A program made the translations under genes and the position numbers. A stretch of DNA of 64,000 bases. Origin: Buttiauxella gaviniae. Its GTDB lineage: Bacteria; Pseudomonadota; Gammaproteobacteria; Enterobacterales; Enterobacteriaceae. Positions 38,157 through 49,945 of this stretch are shown piece by piece; position 1 is the stretch's first letter, and each line of letters begins with the position of its first letter. The notes under the pieces are model-generated. The model saw nothing but the letters and a program-made list of their open reading frames with translations, was not told the origin of the DNA and searched no databases. Where the stretch lies: NCBI RefSeq assembly GCF_040786275.1, contig NZ_JBFMVT010000002.1, forward strand, positions 2,852,001 to 2,916,000. Direction: 5' to 3'.

Positions 38157-38759
38157 TTACAGGCTAGAAACGTTTTCGCTCAGGTATTTAGCAACGCCGT
38201 CTGGAGACGCGTTCATACCTTCTTTACCTTTTTCCCACTGAGCCGGGCAAACTTCACCGTGCTCTTCGTGGAATTGCAGCGCATCAACCATACGCAGCAT
38301 TTCATCAACGTTACGGCCCAGCGGCAGGTCGTTTACAACCTGGTGACGCACGATACCGGCTTTGTCGATCAGGAAAGAACCGCGCAGAGCAACGCCTGCG
38401 TCTGGATGTTCGATGCCATAAGCTTTCTGAATTTCACGCTTAATGTCAGCAACCATCGCGTATTTCACTTCACCGATGCCGCCTTTATCAACAGGGGTTT
38501 TACGCCATGCGTTGTGAACGAACTCGGAGTCAAAAGATACACCAACGACTTCTACGCCACGTTTCTGGAATTCTTCGTAACGCTTGTCGAACGCAATCAG
38601 TTCAGACGGGCAAACGAAAGTGAAGTCCATTGGCCAGAAGAACACAACGGTGGTTTTACCATTGGTGTGTGCTTTGAAGTTGAAGTTTTCAACGATTTCG
38701 CCACTGCCGAGAACGGCTGCAGCGGTAAAGTCAGGGGCTGGACGAGTAACCAGGACCAT
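38157..38759 (-). CDS. typical 2-Cys peroxiredoxin (AhpC/TSA family)
   Basis: A 200-residue thiol peroxidase. The peroxidatic cysteine is C50 in DFTFVCPSE and the resolving cysteine is C171 in GEVCPAQW, and the active-site Pro-Thr-Arg set is in place (R123-like in VALRGSFLID). It reduces H2O2 and organic peroxides using thioredoxin or an AhpF-like partner; no partner is encoded next to it. It resembles the eukaryotic-type Prx more than E. coli AhpC. E. coli lacks this gene at the malZ-acpH junction. Confidence 0.9.
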   Translation of the reverse strand: MVLVTRPAPDFTAAAVLGSGEIVENFNFKAHTNGKTTVVFFWPMDFTFVCPSELIAFDKRYEEFQKRGVEVVGVSFDSEFVHNAWRKTPVDKGGIGEVKYAMVADIKREIQKAYGIEHPDAGVALRGSFLIDKAGIVRHQVVNDLPLGRNVDEMLRMVDALQFHEEHGEVCPAQWEKGKEGMNASPDGVAKYLSENVSSL

Positions 38760-38960
38760 ATGTACTCCTGTTAATATTGTTAAAGTGAGTGTTAACGCAA
38801 CGGGGGGGAGTATAGGGGCGGCAATCCCTCTAACTCAAGCATGCTGCGCCGATTAATCAGATAGGATTTACCTATCAAAAAATGAATATTTGCACAGAGG
38901 CGATCCAAAATAGCCCTTTTTTGTAAAAGGGCAAGAATTTAATCGTGAGGCTGCGAGCGG

Positions 38961-39542
38961 CTACAAATTCTTTTGTTCAGCCAGCGCCATCATGCGGGGG
39001 TAGAACTGCCAGAACAGCTCCTCTAGCGCATAGTAATGTGTATCAAGATCGTGCCAGGAGGCTCGCAAAGCATCGAGTTTTGGTCTACGGCTTGCCATGC
39101 CATTGAGAACATTAGCAATAAAAGCCATATCGCTATAACGCTCCAGCCAGCGCTCATCCCAGATATAGTGGTTCAGATTGATAAAGCGTGGCGGCGTGTC
39201 TGGTATGAACGGCTCAATGTTGGCGCGCGCGTGGGCGATAAATTCGGTAAGCGCGATGTCTGGGCTAAGCGTCTGCCAATGGCGTGAAACGAAATGATCC
39301 CACATGACATCCAGCGTAATCGGCGCGACTCGGCGGGTTTCCGGGCGAAACCACTGGCGGGCAATCGCCACTTCCGGCAAGCCATCGGTTAGCACATCCA
39401 CGCGACGGTGCATGTGGATACCCGCCACTACATCGCCAGGAAAGCTTTCATTCGGGTTGCCGCGAACAAAATCAGCCAGCAAATTCCCCAGAAGTGAGCT
39501 GTCGGCAAGGCTTGCAAGATGTAAATGGGCGAGAAAATTCAT
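38961..39542 (-). CDS. acpH: AcpH, acyl carrier protein phosphodiesterase
   Basis: A 193-residue HD-like hydrolase that removes 4'-phosphopantetheine from holo-ACP. The N-terminal [10 protein letters not shown], the [10 protein letters not shown] motif and [12 protein letters not shown] with its metal-binding His/Asp residues match the family (E. coli YajB, 193 residues). It is divergent from queA, as in E. coli. Confidence 0.95.
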   Translation of the reverse strand: MNFLAHLHLASLADSSLLGNLLADFVRGNPNESFPGDVVAGIHMHRRVDVLTDGLPEVAIARQWFRPETRRVAPITLDVMWDHFVSRHWQTLSPDIALTEFIAHARANIEPFIPDTPPRFINLNHYIWDERWLERYSDMAFIANVLNGMASRRPKLDALRASWHDLDTHYYALEELFWQFYPRMMALAEQKNL

Positions 39543-39645
39543 AGTGACTTTGTCCGTTAATAGTTTTGCTGCGGCTTATTCCTTGCAGGGAAAGGCCCCT
39601 GGCACTAGACTGTAGCGCCTCTTTTTAAGTCTCGAGTTCTTTATC

Positions 39646-40716
39646 ATGCGCGTTGCCGATTTTTCCTTTGAATTACCAGACTCCCTGATTGCTCGCTATC
39701 CGCAGGCAAGCCGCAGTTCCTGCCGTTTGCTATCGCTCGATGGGCCGACGGGCGCGCTCGCGCATGGCACTTTCACCGATTTGCTCGATAAGCTCAACCC
39801 TGGCGATCTGCTGGTCTTTAATAATACCCGCGTAATTCCGGCGCGCCTTTTTGGCCGCAAAGCGAGCGGCGGTAAGATTGAAGTGCTGGTCGAGCGCATG
39901 CTGGATGACAAACGCATCCTCGCTCATATCCGCGCGTCTAAGGCCCCTAAACCGGGTGCCGAATTGCTGCTGGGCGATGATGAAAGCGTACATGCGACCA
40001 TGGTTGCGCGCCACGATGCATTATTCGAAGTGCAATTTGAAGATGAACGCAGCGTGCTTGATATCTTAAACAGCATCGGCCATATGCCGCTGCCGCCGTA
40101 TATCGACCGCCCTGATGAAGAGTCTGACCGCGAGCTGTATCAAACCGTTTATAGCCAAAAGCCCGGTGCCGTTGCGGCGCCAACTGCCGGCCTGCATTTT
40201 GACGAACCGCTTCTGGAAGCGCTGCGTAAAAAAGGCATTGAGCAGGCGTTTGTCACGCTGCACGTCGGGGCAGGGACATTCCAGCCGGTGCGCGTTGATA
40301 GCATCGAAGACCACATCATGCACTCCGAATATGCGGAAGTGCCGCAAGACGTGGTTGACGCGGTTTTAGCCTGTAAAGCGCGAGGAAATCGTGTTATCGC
40401 GGTGGGGACAACCTCGGTGCGTTCACTGGAAAGTGCGGCACAGGCCGCAAAAAATGACCTGATCGAACCGTTCTTTGGTGACACGCAAATCTTCATCTAT
40501 CCAGGCTATCAATACAAAGTGATAGATGCGCTGGTGACCAACTTCCACCTGCCGGAATCGACCTTAATCATGCTGGTTTCTGCGTTTGCTGGTTATAAAA
40601 ACACCATGAACGCGTATAAACAGGCTGTAAGTTCCGAATATCGCTTTTTTAGTTACGGGGATGCGATGTTCATCACGTACAATCCGCAGGCGATTAATGA
40701 GCGCCCCGGCGCTTAA
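39646..40716 (+). CDS. queA: QueA, S-adenosylmethionine:tRNA ribosyltransferase-isomerase
   Basis: A 356-residue enzyme that transfers and isomerises the ribose of SAM onto preQ1 in tRNA to give epoxyqueuosine. Landmarks are [14 protein letters not shown], the [19 protein letters not shown] region, [12 protein letters not shown] and [18 protein letters not shown]. Length equals E. coli QueA. It is the first gene of the queA-tgt-yajC-secD-secF group. Confidence 0.97.
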   Translation: MRVADFSFELPDSLIARYPQASRSSCRLLSLDGPTGALAHGTFTDLLDKLNPGDLLVFNNTRVIPARLFGRKASGGKIEVLVERMLDDKRILAHIRASKAPKPGAELLLGDDESVHATMVARHDALFEVQFEDERSVLDILNSIGHMPLPPYIDRPDEESDRELYQTVYSQKPGAVAAPTAGLHFDEPLLEALRKKGIEQAFVTLHVGAGTFQPVRVDSIEDHIMHSEYAEVPQDVVDAVLACKARGNRVIAVGTTSVRSLESAAQAAKNDLIEPFFGDTQIFIYPGYQYKVIDALVTNFHLPESTLIMLVSAFAGYKNTMNAYKQAVSSEYRFFSYGDAMFITYNPQAINERPGA

Positions 40717-40728
40717 TCACTCAATTCT

Positions 40729-40760
40729 ACGCCGCTGGTTAATCCGGCGGCGTTTTGTCT
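40729..40760 (+). terminator. strong hairpin with T-rich tail between queA and tgt
   Basis: A 10-bp stem (ACGCCGCTGG / CCGGCGGCGT, one G-U pair) with a TTAAT loop is followed by TTTGTCTT. It looks like an intrinsic terminator but lies inside an operon, so it probably lowers read-through into tgt or processes the transcript and need not end it fully. Confidence 0.6.
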
Positions 40761-40763
40761 TAA

Positions 40764-41924
<1,161 letters not shown>

Positions 41925-41945
41925 TTTAATAATGAGGGATTTTTA

Positions 41946-42278
41946 ATGAGCTTTATCATTTCTGATGCGGTTGCTGCAACAGGTGCTCCGGCGCAAGGTA
42001 GCCCGTACTCTTTGATTCTTATGCTGGTGGTATTTGGTCTGATCTTCTATTTCATGATCCTGCGCCCACAGCAAAAACGCACCAAAGAGCATAAAAAGCT
42101 GATGGACTCCATCTCTAAAGGGGATGAAGTGCTGACTACCGGTGGTTTGGTTGGTCGCGTAGTGAAAGTAGCTGAAACTGGCTATATCTCTATCGCGTTA
42201 AACGACACCACTGAAGTGGTTATCAAGCGTGATTTCGTAGCTGCCGTTCTGCCGAAAGGCACTATGAAGGCGCTGTAA
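41946..42278 (+). CDS. yajC: YajC, Sec translocon accessory subunit
   Basis: A 110-residue protein with one membrane helix (about 19-40, PYSLILMLVVFGLIFYFMIL) followed by the basic RPQQKRTKEHKKL segment and a small soluble domain. It associates with SecDF-YidC. Spacing to tgt (21 bases) and secD (27 bases) supports one operon. Length equals E. coli YajC. Confidence 0.97.
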   Translation: MSFIISDAVAATGAPAQGSPYSLILMLVVFGLIFYFMILRPQQKRTKEHKKLMDSISKGDEVLTTGGLVGRVVKVAETGYISIALNDTTEVVIKRDFVAAVLPKGTMKAL

Positions 42279-42305
42279 TATTCGTTTTTCCCTAAGGGAA
42301 CTACC

Positions 42306-44153
42306 GTGCTAAACCGCTATCCTTTGTGGAAGTACATCATGCTGATCGTCGTGTTTATCGTCGGTCTGCTATACGCACTTCCCAACCTATATGGTGAGGA
42401 TCCGGCAGTTCAGATCACTGGCGCGCGCGGCGTCGCCGCCAGTGAACAAACGCTGATCCAAGTCCAGAACATTTTAAACGAAGATAAAATTACCGCTAAG
42501 TCTGTGGCTCTGGAAGAAGGTGCCATTCTTGCACGTTTTGCCAGCACTGATACGCAGCTCCGCGCTCGTGAAGCGCTGATGGGCGTACTTGGCGATAAAT
42601 ATGTTGTGGCACTTAACCTTGCCCCCGCAACTCCTCGCTGGTTAACCGCTATTTCCGCAGAGCCGATGAAACTCGGTCTTGATCTGCGTGGTGGCGTGCA
42701 CTTCCTGATGGAAGTGGATATGGACACCGCTCTGGGTAAACTCCAGGAGCAGACCATTGATAACCTGCGTACCGACCTGCGCGACAAGGGCATTGTTTAC
42801 ACCAACGTACGTAAAGCCGATAACTATGGTGTAGACGTTGTCTTTCGTGACAGCAAAGCGCGTGATGACGCTATCTCTTATTTAACTCCACGCCATCGTG
42901 ATCTGGTGATTTCCGGTCAGGGCAGCAACGCACTGCGTGCTGTAATGACGGATGCTCGCCTGAGTGAAGCGCGTGAATATGCTGTTCAGCAGAACATTAA
43001 TATCCTGCGTAATCGTGTAAACCAACTGGGTGTCGCGGAACCTCTGGTACAGCGCCAGGGGGCAGATCGTATCGTTGTCGAATTGCCTGGTATTCAGGAT
43101 ACGGCACGTGCGAAAGAGATTCTGGGTGCGACAGCAACGCTTGAGTTCCGTTTGGTCAACACCAACGTGGATGCTTCTGCTGCGGCTTCTGGCCGTGTGC
43201 CGGGTGATTCCGAAGTGAAACAGACCCGTGAAGGTCAACCGGTTGTCCTATACAAGCGTGTGATTCTGACCGGCGACCATATCACTGATTCCACTTCCAG
43301 CACCGATGAATACAACCAGGCTCAGGTGAACATTTCACTCGACAGCGCTGGCGGTAACATCATGTCTAACTTCACCAAGGACAATATCGGTAAACCGATG
43401 GCGACCCTGTTTGTGGAGTACAAAGACAGCGGTAAGAAAGATGCAACGGGTCGTGCGATTCTGGCGAAACAAGAAGAAGTTATCAACGTGGCGAACATTC
43501 AGTCGCGCCTGGGTAACAGCTTCCGTATCACCGGTATCAGCAACCCAAATGAAGCACGCCAGCTCTCCTTGCTGTTACGTGCGGGTGCATTGATTGCGCC
43601 AATTCAGATTGTTGAAGAACGTACCATCGGCCCAACTTTGGGTATGGAAAACATCAAGCAGGGTCTTGAAGCGTGTCTGGCTGGCCTGGCGGTTTCAATC
43701 ATCTTTATGCTGTTCTTCTATAAGAAGTTTGGCCTGATTGCGACCACTGCACTGCTGGTTAACCTGGTGATGATCGTCGGGATTATGTCTCTGTTACCAG
43801 GGGCGACACTGACCATGCCAGGGATTGCGGGGATCGTGCTAACCCTTGCGGTGGCCGTCGATGCCAACGTGCTGATAAACGAACGTATTAAGGAAGAACT
43901 TAGTAACGGGCGTTCAGTTCAGCAGGCTATCCACGAAGGCTACCAGGGCGCGTTCAGCTCAATTTTCGATGCTAACATTACGACGCTTATCAAGGTCATC
44001 ATCCTGTATGCCGTAGGCACCGGGGCAATTAAAGGCTTTGCGATCACGACCGGTATTGGTGTGGCGACGTCAATGTTTACCGCCATCGTCGGTACCCGTG
44101 CCATCGTAAACCTGTTGTACGGCGGCAAACGCATCAACAAGCTGTCTATCTGA
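42306..44153 (+). CDS. secD: SecD, protein-export membrane subunit
   Basis: A 615-residue RND-superfamily protein with six membrane helices: one at the N-terminus and five after about residue 450. Between them is the large periplasmic head, with the D-L-R-G-G-V-H-F motif ([15 protein letters not shown]). [16 protein letters not shown] carries the conserved Asp used in proton-driven pulling of exported proteins. The start is GTG (42306). Length equals E. coli SecD. Confidence 0.98.
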   Translation: MLNRYPLWKYIMLIVVFIVGLLYALPNLYGEDPAVQITGARGVAASEQTLIQVQNILNEDKITAKSVALEEGAILARFASTDTQLRAREALMGVLGDKYVVALNLAPATPRWLTAISAEPMKLGLDLRGGVHFLMEVDMDTALGKLQEQTIDNLRTDLRDKGIVYTNVRKADNYGVDVVFRDSKARDDAISYLTPRHRDLVISGQGSNALRAVMTDARLSEAREYAVQQNINILRNRVNQLGVAEPLVQRQGADRIVVELPGIQDTARAKEILGATATLEFRLVNTNVDASAAASGRVPGDSEVKQTREGQPVVLYKRVILTGDHITDSTSSTDEYNQAQVNISLDSAGGNIMSNFTKDNIGKPMATLFVEYKDSGKKDATGRAILAKQEEVINVANIQSRLGNSFRITGISNPNEARQLSLLLRAGALIAPIQIVEERTIGPTLGMENIKQGLEACLAGLAVSIIFMLFFYKKFGLIATTALLVNLVMIVGIMSLLPGATLTMPGIAGIVLTLAVAVDANVLINERIKEELSNGRSVQQAIHEGYQGAFSSIFDANITTLIKVIILYAVGTGAIKGFAITTGIGVATSMFTAIVGTRAIVNLLYGGKRINKLSI

Positions 44154-44163
44154 GGAGTGCGTT

Positions 44164-45135
44164 GTGGCACAGGAATATACTGTTGAACAATTAAACCACG
44201 GCCGTAGAGTCTATGACTTTATGCGCTGGGATTACTGGGCTTTCGGCATCTCCGGCCTGTTCTTGATCCTTTCCGTCATTATCATTGGCGTGAAAGGTTT
44301 CAACTGGGGTCTGGATTTCACCGGTGGTACGGTTATCGAAATCTCGCTGGAAAAACCAGCCGATTTAGATCAGATGCGTGAAGCATTGCAGAAAGCGGGC
44401 TTTGCTGATCCGCTGGTGCAAAACTTCGGTAGCAGCCGTGACATTATGGTGCGCATGCCACCGGCTTCCGGTGAAACCGGTGGTCAGGTGTTGGGTAGCA
44501 AAGTCGTTAATGTGATTAACGAAGCGACCCAACAAGATGCCGCAGTTAAACGTATTGAGTTCGTTGGCCCAAGTGTGGGTGCGGATTTGGCACAGAATGG
44601 TGCGATGGCGCTGCTGGTTGCGCTGATTTCCATTCTGGTTTACGTCGGGTTCCGCTTTGAATGGCGTCTGGCTGCAGGGGTGGTTATCGCACTTGCGCAC
44701 GACGTTATTATTACCATGGGTGTCTTGTCGCTGTTCCACATCGAGATCGACTTAACTATCGTCGCATCCCTGATGTCGGTTATCGGCTACTCGCTTAACG
44801 ACAGTATCGTGGTATCTGACCGTATTCGTGAGAACTTCCGTAAGATTCGTCGCGGCACGCCTTATGAGATCTTTAACGTGTCATTGACCCAGACGCTGCA
44901 TCGTACGTTAATTACTTCCGGTACCACTTTGGTTGTGATTTTGATGCTGTATCTGTTTGGCGGCGCGATGCTGAAAGGCTTCTCGTTGACGATGCTTATC
45001 GGTGTTTCTATCGGTACAGCTTCTTCTATCTACGTTGCGTCTGCACTGGCGCTGAAGCTGGGCATGAAGCGTGAGCACATGTTGCAGCAGAAAGTAGAAA
45101 AAGAAGGCGCGGATCAGCCATCGATTCTGCCTTAA
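44164..45135 (+). CDS. secF: SecF, protein-export membrane subunit
   Basis: A 323-residue partner of SecD with six membrane helices, the D2 motif [12 protein letters not shown], and the functionally important region [22 protein letters not shown] in the C-terminal half. The start is GTG (44164), 10 bases after the secD stop. In E. coli yajD follows before tsx; here there is only a terminator and a REP-like repeat. Confidence 0.98.
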   Translation: MAQEYTVEQLNHGRRVYDFMRWDYWAFGISGLFLILSVIIIGVKGFNWGLDFTGGTVIEISLEKPADLDQMREALQKAGFADPLVQNFGSSRDIMVRMPPASGETGGQVLGSKVVNVINEATQQDAAVKRIEFVGPSVGADLAQNGAMALLVALISILVYVGFRFEWRLAAGVVIALAHDVIITMGVLSLFHIEIDLTIVASLMSVIGYSLNDSIVVSDRIRENFRKIRRGTPYEIFNVSLTQTLHRTLITSGTTLVVILMLYLFGGAMLKGFSLTMLIGVSIGTASSIYVASALALKLGMKREHMLQQKVEKEGADQPSILP

Positions 45136-45152
45136 TCGTAAAGATGTCAGAC

Positions 45153-45184
45153 AAAACCGCGGCCTCGGTGCTGCGGTTTTTTTT
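45153..45184 (+). terminator. terminator of the queA-secF operon
   Basis: An 8-bp stem (AAAACCGC / GCGGTTTT) with a 12-nt loop leads into a T run of eight, 17 bases after the secF stop. Confidence 0.88.
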
Positions 45185-45204
45185 GCCTGTAGCCTGAGAT
45201 GGAT

Positions 45205-45233
45205 GTAAAAAAGCCAGCGGTTAAGCTGGCTTT
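45205..45233 (-). terminator. terminator of tsx
   Basis: On the minus strand a 9-bp stem (AAAGCCAGC / GCTGGCTTT) with a 6-nt loop is followed by TTTTT. It lies about 65 bases beyond the tsx stop, past the REP-like element. Confidence 0.82.
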
Positions 45234-45235
45234 AG

Positions 45236-45287
45236 CGGTGGATGGTGCATTTTGTAGGTCAGGTAAGCGCTAGCACCACCCGACATA
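45236..45287. repeat. REP-like palindromic element between secF and tsx
   Basis: GGTGGATGGTGC…TTTGTAGGTCAGGTAAGCGC…CACCACCCGACAT shares its arms with the elements at 19585-19700 and 59414-59484. It is a degenerate single copy. Confidence 0.7.
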
Positions 45288-45298
45288 ACTGATAAATA

Positions 45299-46183
45299 TT
45301 AGAAGTTATAACCCACGACCAGATAACCACCCCAGCCGGTAGAACGAACGCTGAAATCACCGTTACCGAAGTTCAGGCTTGCATCGTCATTCCACTGACC
45401 ACCGTTGTGCCAGTAACGCGCAACAACTGCATAGTGGAAGTGATCGTAGTTCAGAGACAGAATATGGCTGGATGCGATTGAGTCGCTGGTACGAGCATGT
45501 TTCCCGTTGTTATCGAGGAAATTGTCATCGCCCAGATCTGAACCCCAGTCAAAGTTGGTGAAACCGATGTAGCTCAGGTTACCGCCCCACAGAGAAGTAA
45601 TCGGTACAAAGTATTTCACTTTAAAGCGGTAGCCATCCCACTCGTTTTCGTTGGACGCACCATAGTTCTGCCACTGGTACTTGGCGTACACGTTCATAGA
45701 CAGGCTCATTGGCAGGCCGGTGTCGATGTCAGTACCCAGACCCATATACCAGGTGCTCTGGCGGCCATCTTTGTTACGACCCATATCGTAGATATAGTTA
45801 TTCGCAACATACCACTCTTTGAACGGACCAAAGCTCAGGTCAGTGCCAGTCAGTTTGTCGATAGAGAAGCGTGGTTCGATTTCCATAAACAATGGAGAAC
45901 CGTGGTTCCAGATACCTTTCGCATCAGTGTTACCACCGAAGAATACTGGCGCATCCATGTAACCATAGAAATCAAACCAGTCTTTCTTCGCGAAAGCTTC
46001 ATATTCCAGATAGGTATCGTTGCGGATCTGTGGTCCGAAGCGAGTGTGGTAACTGCCCACAACGTTTACGCTTTGGTGCCACCAGTCAGAGAGGTATTCG
46101 GTATTTTTTGTATCTTCGGCGTGTGCCGTGAAAGAGCTTGAAAGCGCCAGGACGGTGCTAGCCGCCAAAATAATTTTTTTCAT
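45299..46183 (-). CDS. tsx: Tsx nucleoside-specific outer-membrane channel
   Basis: A 294-residue outer-membrane beta-barrel (E. coli 294) with a signal peptide of about 22 residues (…SFTAHA). Typical features are [23 protein letters not shown] at the mature N-terminus and a terminal aromatic residue (VVGYNF). It passes nucleosides and deoxynucleosides and serves as a receptor for T-even-type phages and colicin K in E. coli. A near-perfect CRP site lies about 250 bases upstream. Confidence 0.97.
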   Translation of the reverse strand: MKKIILAASTVLALSSSFTAHAEDTKNTEYLSDWWHQSVNVVGSYHTRFGPQIRNDTYLEYEAFAKKDWFDFYGYMDAPVFFGGNTDAKGIWNHGSPLFMEIEPRFSIDKLTGTDLSFGPFKEWYVANNYIYDMGRNKDGRQSTWYMGLGTDIDTGLPMSLSMNVYAKYQWQNYGASNENEWDGYRFKVKYFVPITSLWGGNLSYIGFTNFDWGSDLGDDNFLDNNGKHARTSDSIASSHILSLNYDHFHYAVVARYWHNGGQWNDDASLNFGNGDFSVRSTGWGGYLVVGYNF

Positions 46184-46560
46184 ATTTTATGCCACTGTTT
46201 TTACATGATTCCCGTGAGGGCAGGAGGTGAGTAATCACCTGGTCACTAAACCATTCAGCTGGTTTCTTATTGACGCGCCTATTATAGAAATCCCTGCTCA
46301 CAAAAATATGTTTCATTTCACATTATCAACAGATGCGTAATCGATTGCGTTCACGTTTGCGCACATTAAAAACGGGCGAGATTCTACATACTTCGTGAAT
46401 TTAAGCAAATAGATGGCTTTCAGTTACAAATATATGTGATTTAGATCACTAGATTATTTGTTGGATAGCGTGGGGATTCTTCGAGTTTTATTCGCTGAGT
46501 TATAAGAGAAAACGTAGATGTTACTGAGGCTTACCCTCGCTAAGGTGAGGGTTGTGATTT
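46184..46560. promoter_or_regulatory. 377-bp tsx promoter region
   Basis: This spacer lies between the tsx start and the end of yajI. I see no gene in it. It is A/T-rich and holds one strong CRP site (46433-46452) and a weaker CRP-like half-site near 46307-46325 (complement of TTTCATTTCACAT). This fits the known control of tsx by CRP-cAMP with CytR and DeoR, from two promoters in E. coli. Confidence 0.6.
46433..46452. promoter_or_regulatory. CRP-binding site upstream of tsx
   Basis: TGTGATTTAGATCACT at 46435-46450 matches the CRP consensus TGTGA-N6-TCACA at nine of ten core positions and is flanked by A/T-rich sequence. Confidence 0.82.
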
Positions 46561-47121
46561 TTATTGGGGAGGCAACGCCTGAGAAGGATCTACAGGCTGG
46601 ATGTCATGAATGCGTACAAAACCCAACTGATCCGGTGAAAGAGCTGAAAGTTGCAACGGAATGCTAACGTCGCTCGGCGCTAATACGCTCGCTGGAGCAT
46701 TGAATTGCTGGGACTGGACATTCACTTCCTGATAGTTATCGGTGGTGCCTTGAATCTGACCCCACTCCACTTTGCCAGTAAAAGCAGGCAGCGGCTCGTT
46801 GGATTCACCTTTAATAATCAGCATGCCACGACTGCCGTTGGTTTCAGCCGTAACTCCGCTCAGGGACATCTGCAAATTGCCTAACTGGCTATTTAGGCGA
46901 GCAGGCGTTTTTGAGCCGGGTAGCAAATAGACGCCCGTTGTCGATTTGGCATTTAGTGCATTTTGCTGTGTCAGCTTCAGGGTTTGGTTGCTGAGTTGCG
47001 TTAAGTCCTGATTTAATGCACCCACTTCGCTCTTCATCTGACGCACTTTATTTTGCTGGGCGCAGGCACTGAGGCTCACCAGGCTGGTAACCAAGAAAAT
47101 TCTTAGGTAACTCTTTGTCAT
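46561..47121 (-). CDS. yajI: YajI lipoprotein (DUF3251)
   Basis: A 186-residue predicted lipoprotein with an LSAC lipobox (cysteine near residue 20). A short coiled-coil stretch follows (RQMKSEVGALNQDLTQLSNQTLKLTQQ), then a beta-rich domain ending GFVRIHDIQPVDP. This matches my memory of E. coli YajI (179 residues), whose function is unknown. It lies between tsx and nrdR, as in E. coli. The C-terminal PSQALPPQ is a small extension. Confidence 0.85.
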   Translation of the reverse strand: MTKSYLRIFLVTSLVSLSACAQQNKVRQMKSEVGALNQDLTQLSNQTLKLTQQNALNAKSTTGVYLLPGSKTPARLNSQLGNLQMSLSGVTAETNGSRGMLIIKGESNEPLPAFTGKVEWGQIQGTTDNYQEVNVQSQQFNAPASVLAPSDVSIPLQLSALSPDQLGFVRIHDIQPVDPSQALPPQ

Positions 47122-47236
47122 CGCTAATTTTTCCTTAAAGTTTTGTCCTGATTTAAGCGTAGCTGGTCACCGGTGAAAAGTCATATTTAACAGGATGAAG
47201 TGGCGTTGCCTTTGTACTCCCGCGACTTCGCGGTAA

Positions 47237-47722
<486 letters not shown>

Positions 47723-47727
47723 CGCTG

Positions 47728-48846
47728 ATGTCGCTTGATGAAAAATTTATGGCTCGCGCTCTGCAATTGGCTAAGCGTGGACGTTTCACTACTATGCCCA
47801 ACCCAAATGTAGGCTGCGTGATTGCTAAAGATGGCGAAATCGTTGGGGAAGGTTTTCACTTTCGAGCGGGTGAACCGCATGCGGAAGTGCATGCGTTGCG
47901 TATGGCTGGCGAGAAAGCGCGGGGCGCTACGGCGTATGTGACGCTTGAACCTTGCAGCCATCACGGGCGCACACCGCCATGTTGCGATGCATTAATTGCG
48001 GCCGGTGTTTCACGCGTGGTTGCTGCAATGCAGGACCCAAATCCGCAAGTTGCAGGGCGTGGTTTGTACCGCCTGCAACAGGCGGGCATCGACGTCAGCC
48101 ACGGTTTGATGATGAATGAAGCCGAAGCGATTAACCGTGGTTTCCTGAAGCGTATGCGTACCGGCTTCCCGTTTATTCAACTGAAATTAGGTGCGTCTCT
48201 TGATGGGCGCACAGCGATGGCAAATGGCGAAAGCCAGTGGATTACTTCGCCTGAATCACGTCGCGACGTACAGCGCCTGCGTGCGCAGAGTGCGGCGATC
48301 CTTAGCAGTAGCGCAACAGTGTTGGCGGACGATCCCTCTTTAACTGTCCGTTGGAATGAGCTGGGCGGCGCGACTCAGGCGGTTTATACCGAAGAAAATC
48401 TGCGTCAGCCGACGCGTATTATTCTCGATCGCGAAAATCGCGTCACGCCGGGGCATAAAATCATCGCCCAGCCAGGAGAAACATGGCTTGCACGCTGCAA
48501 AGCGGATGAGCAAACATGGCCTGAAGGCGTTGAACAATTTATCGTGCCAGAACATAACGGCCACCTCGATCTGGTTGTGATGATGATGTTGCTGGGCAAG
48601 CGCCAGATCAACAGCATCTGGGTCGAGACGGGGGCTACACTCGGCGGTGCGCTTCTACAAGCGGGGCTTGTGGATGAATTAATTGTTTACGTTGCGCCAA
48701 AATTATTAGGTAACGACGCGCGTGGTCTTTGTAACCTGCCAGGCCTTGAAAAGCTTGCCGATGCGCCTGAATTTAGCTTTAGCGAAGTGAGAAGAGTTGG
48801 CCCTGATTTGTGCCTTCATTTAACGCCTCGATACGCTGGCTCGTAA
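47728..48846 (+). CDS. ribD: RibD, riboflavin deaminase/reductase
   Basis: A 372-residue bifunctional enzyme. The N-terminal cytidine-deaminase-like domain has the zinc motifs HAEVHAL and PCSHHGRTPPCCD. The C-terminal reductase domain (from about residue 145) has QLKLGASLDGRTA and WVETGATLGGALLQAGLVDEL. It converts the pyrimidine product of RibA in two steps. It sits in the conserved nrdR-ribD-ribE-nusB cluster. Confidence 0.97.
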   Translation: MSLDEKFMARALQLAKRGRFTTMPNPNVGCVIAKDGEIVGEGFHFRAGEPHAEVHALRMAGEKARGATAYVTLEPCSHHGRTPPCCDALIAAGVSRVVAAMQDPNPQVAGRGLYRLQQAGIDVSHGLMMNEAEAINRGFLKRMRTGFPFIQLKLGASLDGRTAMANGESQWITSPESRRDVQRLRAQSAAILSSSATVLADDPSLTVRWNELGGATQAVYTEENLRQPTRIILDRENRVTPGHKIIAQPGETWLARCKADEQTWPEGVEQFIVPEHNGHLDLVVMMMLLGKRQINSIWVETGATLGGALLQAGLVDELIVYVAPKLLGNDARGLCNLPGLEKLADAPEFSFSEVRRVGPDLCLHLTPRYAGS

Positions 48847-48922
48847 AACGTAAGCAGCCACGAAAAGATTATGATAAAATCCGCCCCCCTGCGGGGCTAA
48901 ACAGAACCCGTAAAGGAAGATT

Positions 48923-49393
48923 ATGAACATTATTGAAGCAGCCGTTGCTACTCCAGACGCTCGCGTCGCCATCACCATCGCGCGTTTTAACAACTTCATC
49001 AATGACAGCCTGCTCGACGGTGCGATTGACGCCCTGAAACGTATCGGCCAGGTTAAAGATGAAAATATCACCGTGGTCTGGGTTCCGGGTGCTTATGAGC
49101 TGCCACTGGCGGCAGACGCACTGGCGAAAACTAAGCGTTATGACGCGGTGATTGCGCTGGGTACGGTTATCCGTGGCGGCACAGCTCACTTCGAATATGT
49201 TGCTGGCGGTGCCAGCAATGGCCTGGCACATGTTGCTCAGGAAACAGGTATTCCAGTCGCCTTTGGCGTGCTGACCACCGAAAGTATTGAACAAGCCATC
49301 GAACGCGCTGGCACAAAAGCCGGTAACAAAGGTGCAGAAGCTGCACTGACCGCGCTTGAAATGATTAATGTATTGAAAGCCATCAAGGCCTGA
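48923..49393 (+). CDS. ribE: RibE (RibH), lumazine synthase
   Basis: A 156-residue enzyme that condenses ArP with dihydroxybutanone phosphate to lumazine and forms a 60-subunit capsid-like shell. Landmarks are [39 protein letters not shown] with the catalytic histidine, and [15 protein letters not shown]. Length equals E. coli. No FMN riboswitch is visible upstream. Confidence 0.97.
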   Translation: MNIIEAAVATPDARVAITIARFNNFINDSLLDGAIDALKRIGQVKDENITVVWVPGAYELPLAADALAKTKRYDAVIALGTVIRGGTAHFEYVAGGASNGLAHVAQETGIPVAFGVLTTESIEQAIERAGTKAGNKGAEAALTALEMINVLKAIKA

Positions 49394-49413
49394 TTTTTTG
49401 TAAGGGGAAATCT

Positions 49414-49833
49414 GTGAAACCTGCTGCTCGTCGCCGTGCCCGTGAGTGTGCCGTTCAGGCGCTTTACTCCTGGCAGTTATCTCGAAATGACATCGCTGAT
49501 GTCGAATACCAGTTCCTGGCGGAACAGGACGTCAAAGACGTTGACGTTAACTACTTCCGCGAACTGTTGGTCGGGGTGGCTACTAACAGCGCGTATCTGG
49601 ATGGGCTGATGAAGCCTTATCTGTCCCGTCAACTCGAAGAGTTGGGCCAGGTAGAAAAAGCGGTTCTGCGTATCGCACTGTTCGAACTGTCTAAACGTGA
49701 TGACGTGCCATACAAAGTGGCGATTAACGAAGCCATCGATCTGGCGAAAACCTTCGGTGCCGAAGACAGCCACAAGTTTGTGAATGGTGTTCTTGATAAA
49801 GCTGCTCCGCAAATTCGTCCCCGCAAAAAGTAA
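49414..49833 (+). CDS. nusB: NusB transcription antitermination factor
   Basis: A 139-residue all-helical RNA-binding protein that joins NusE (S10) on boxA of rRNA operons. The basic N-terminus ([22 protein letters not shown]) and the C-terminal [18 protein letters not shown] match E. coli over the full length. It is followed by a strong terminator. Confidence 0.97.
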   Translation: MKPAARRRARECAVQALYSWQLSRNDIADVEYQFLAEQDVKDVDVNYFRELLVGVATNSAYLDGLMKPYLSRQLEELGQVEKAVLRIALFELSKRDDVPYKVAINEAIDLAKTFGAEDSHKFVNGVLDKAAPQIRPRKK

Positions 49834-49839
49834 TCTTCT

Positions 49840-49865
49840 GGCCGGTTAATCCGGCCTTTTTCTTT
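49840..49865 (+). terminator. terminator after nusB
   Basis: A 6-bp all-GC stem (GGCCGG / CCGGCC) with a TTAAT loop is followed by TTTTTCTTT, 7 bases after the nusB stop. Confidence 0.88.
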
Positions 49866-49870
49866 ATTCT

Positions 49871-49928
49871 ATACCCGTCATCCTTCAAGTTGCAGCCAAC
49901 ACCCTTCAACTTGAAGGATGACGGGTAT
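49871..49928. repeat. ERIC-derived perfect palindrome between nusB and thiL
   Basis: Two perfectly complementary 22-base arms (49871-49892 and 49907-49928), each carrying the ERIC terminal sequence ATACCCGTCATCCTTCAAG, enclose a 14-base spacer. The internal part of a normal ERIC element is missing and both ends are the same ERIC terminus. It ends 17 bases before the thiL start and would form a very stable hairpin in the leader. Confidence 0.85.
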
Positions 49929-49945
49929 ATTCAGAGGCATAACGC

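Noticed and set aside
45136-45298. remnant of yajD between secF and tsx
   Set aside because: The gap contains two terminators and a REP-like element and no HNH-nuclease-like frame.
48847-48922. FMN or TPP riboswitch near ribD, ribE, thiL or thiI
   Set aside because: The leaders are too short or lack the conserved elements. In enterobacteria these switches sit at ribB and the thiC/thiM/thiB operons.
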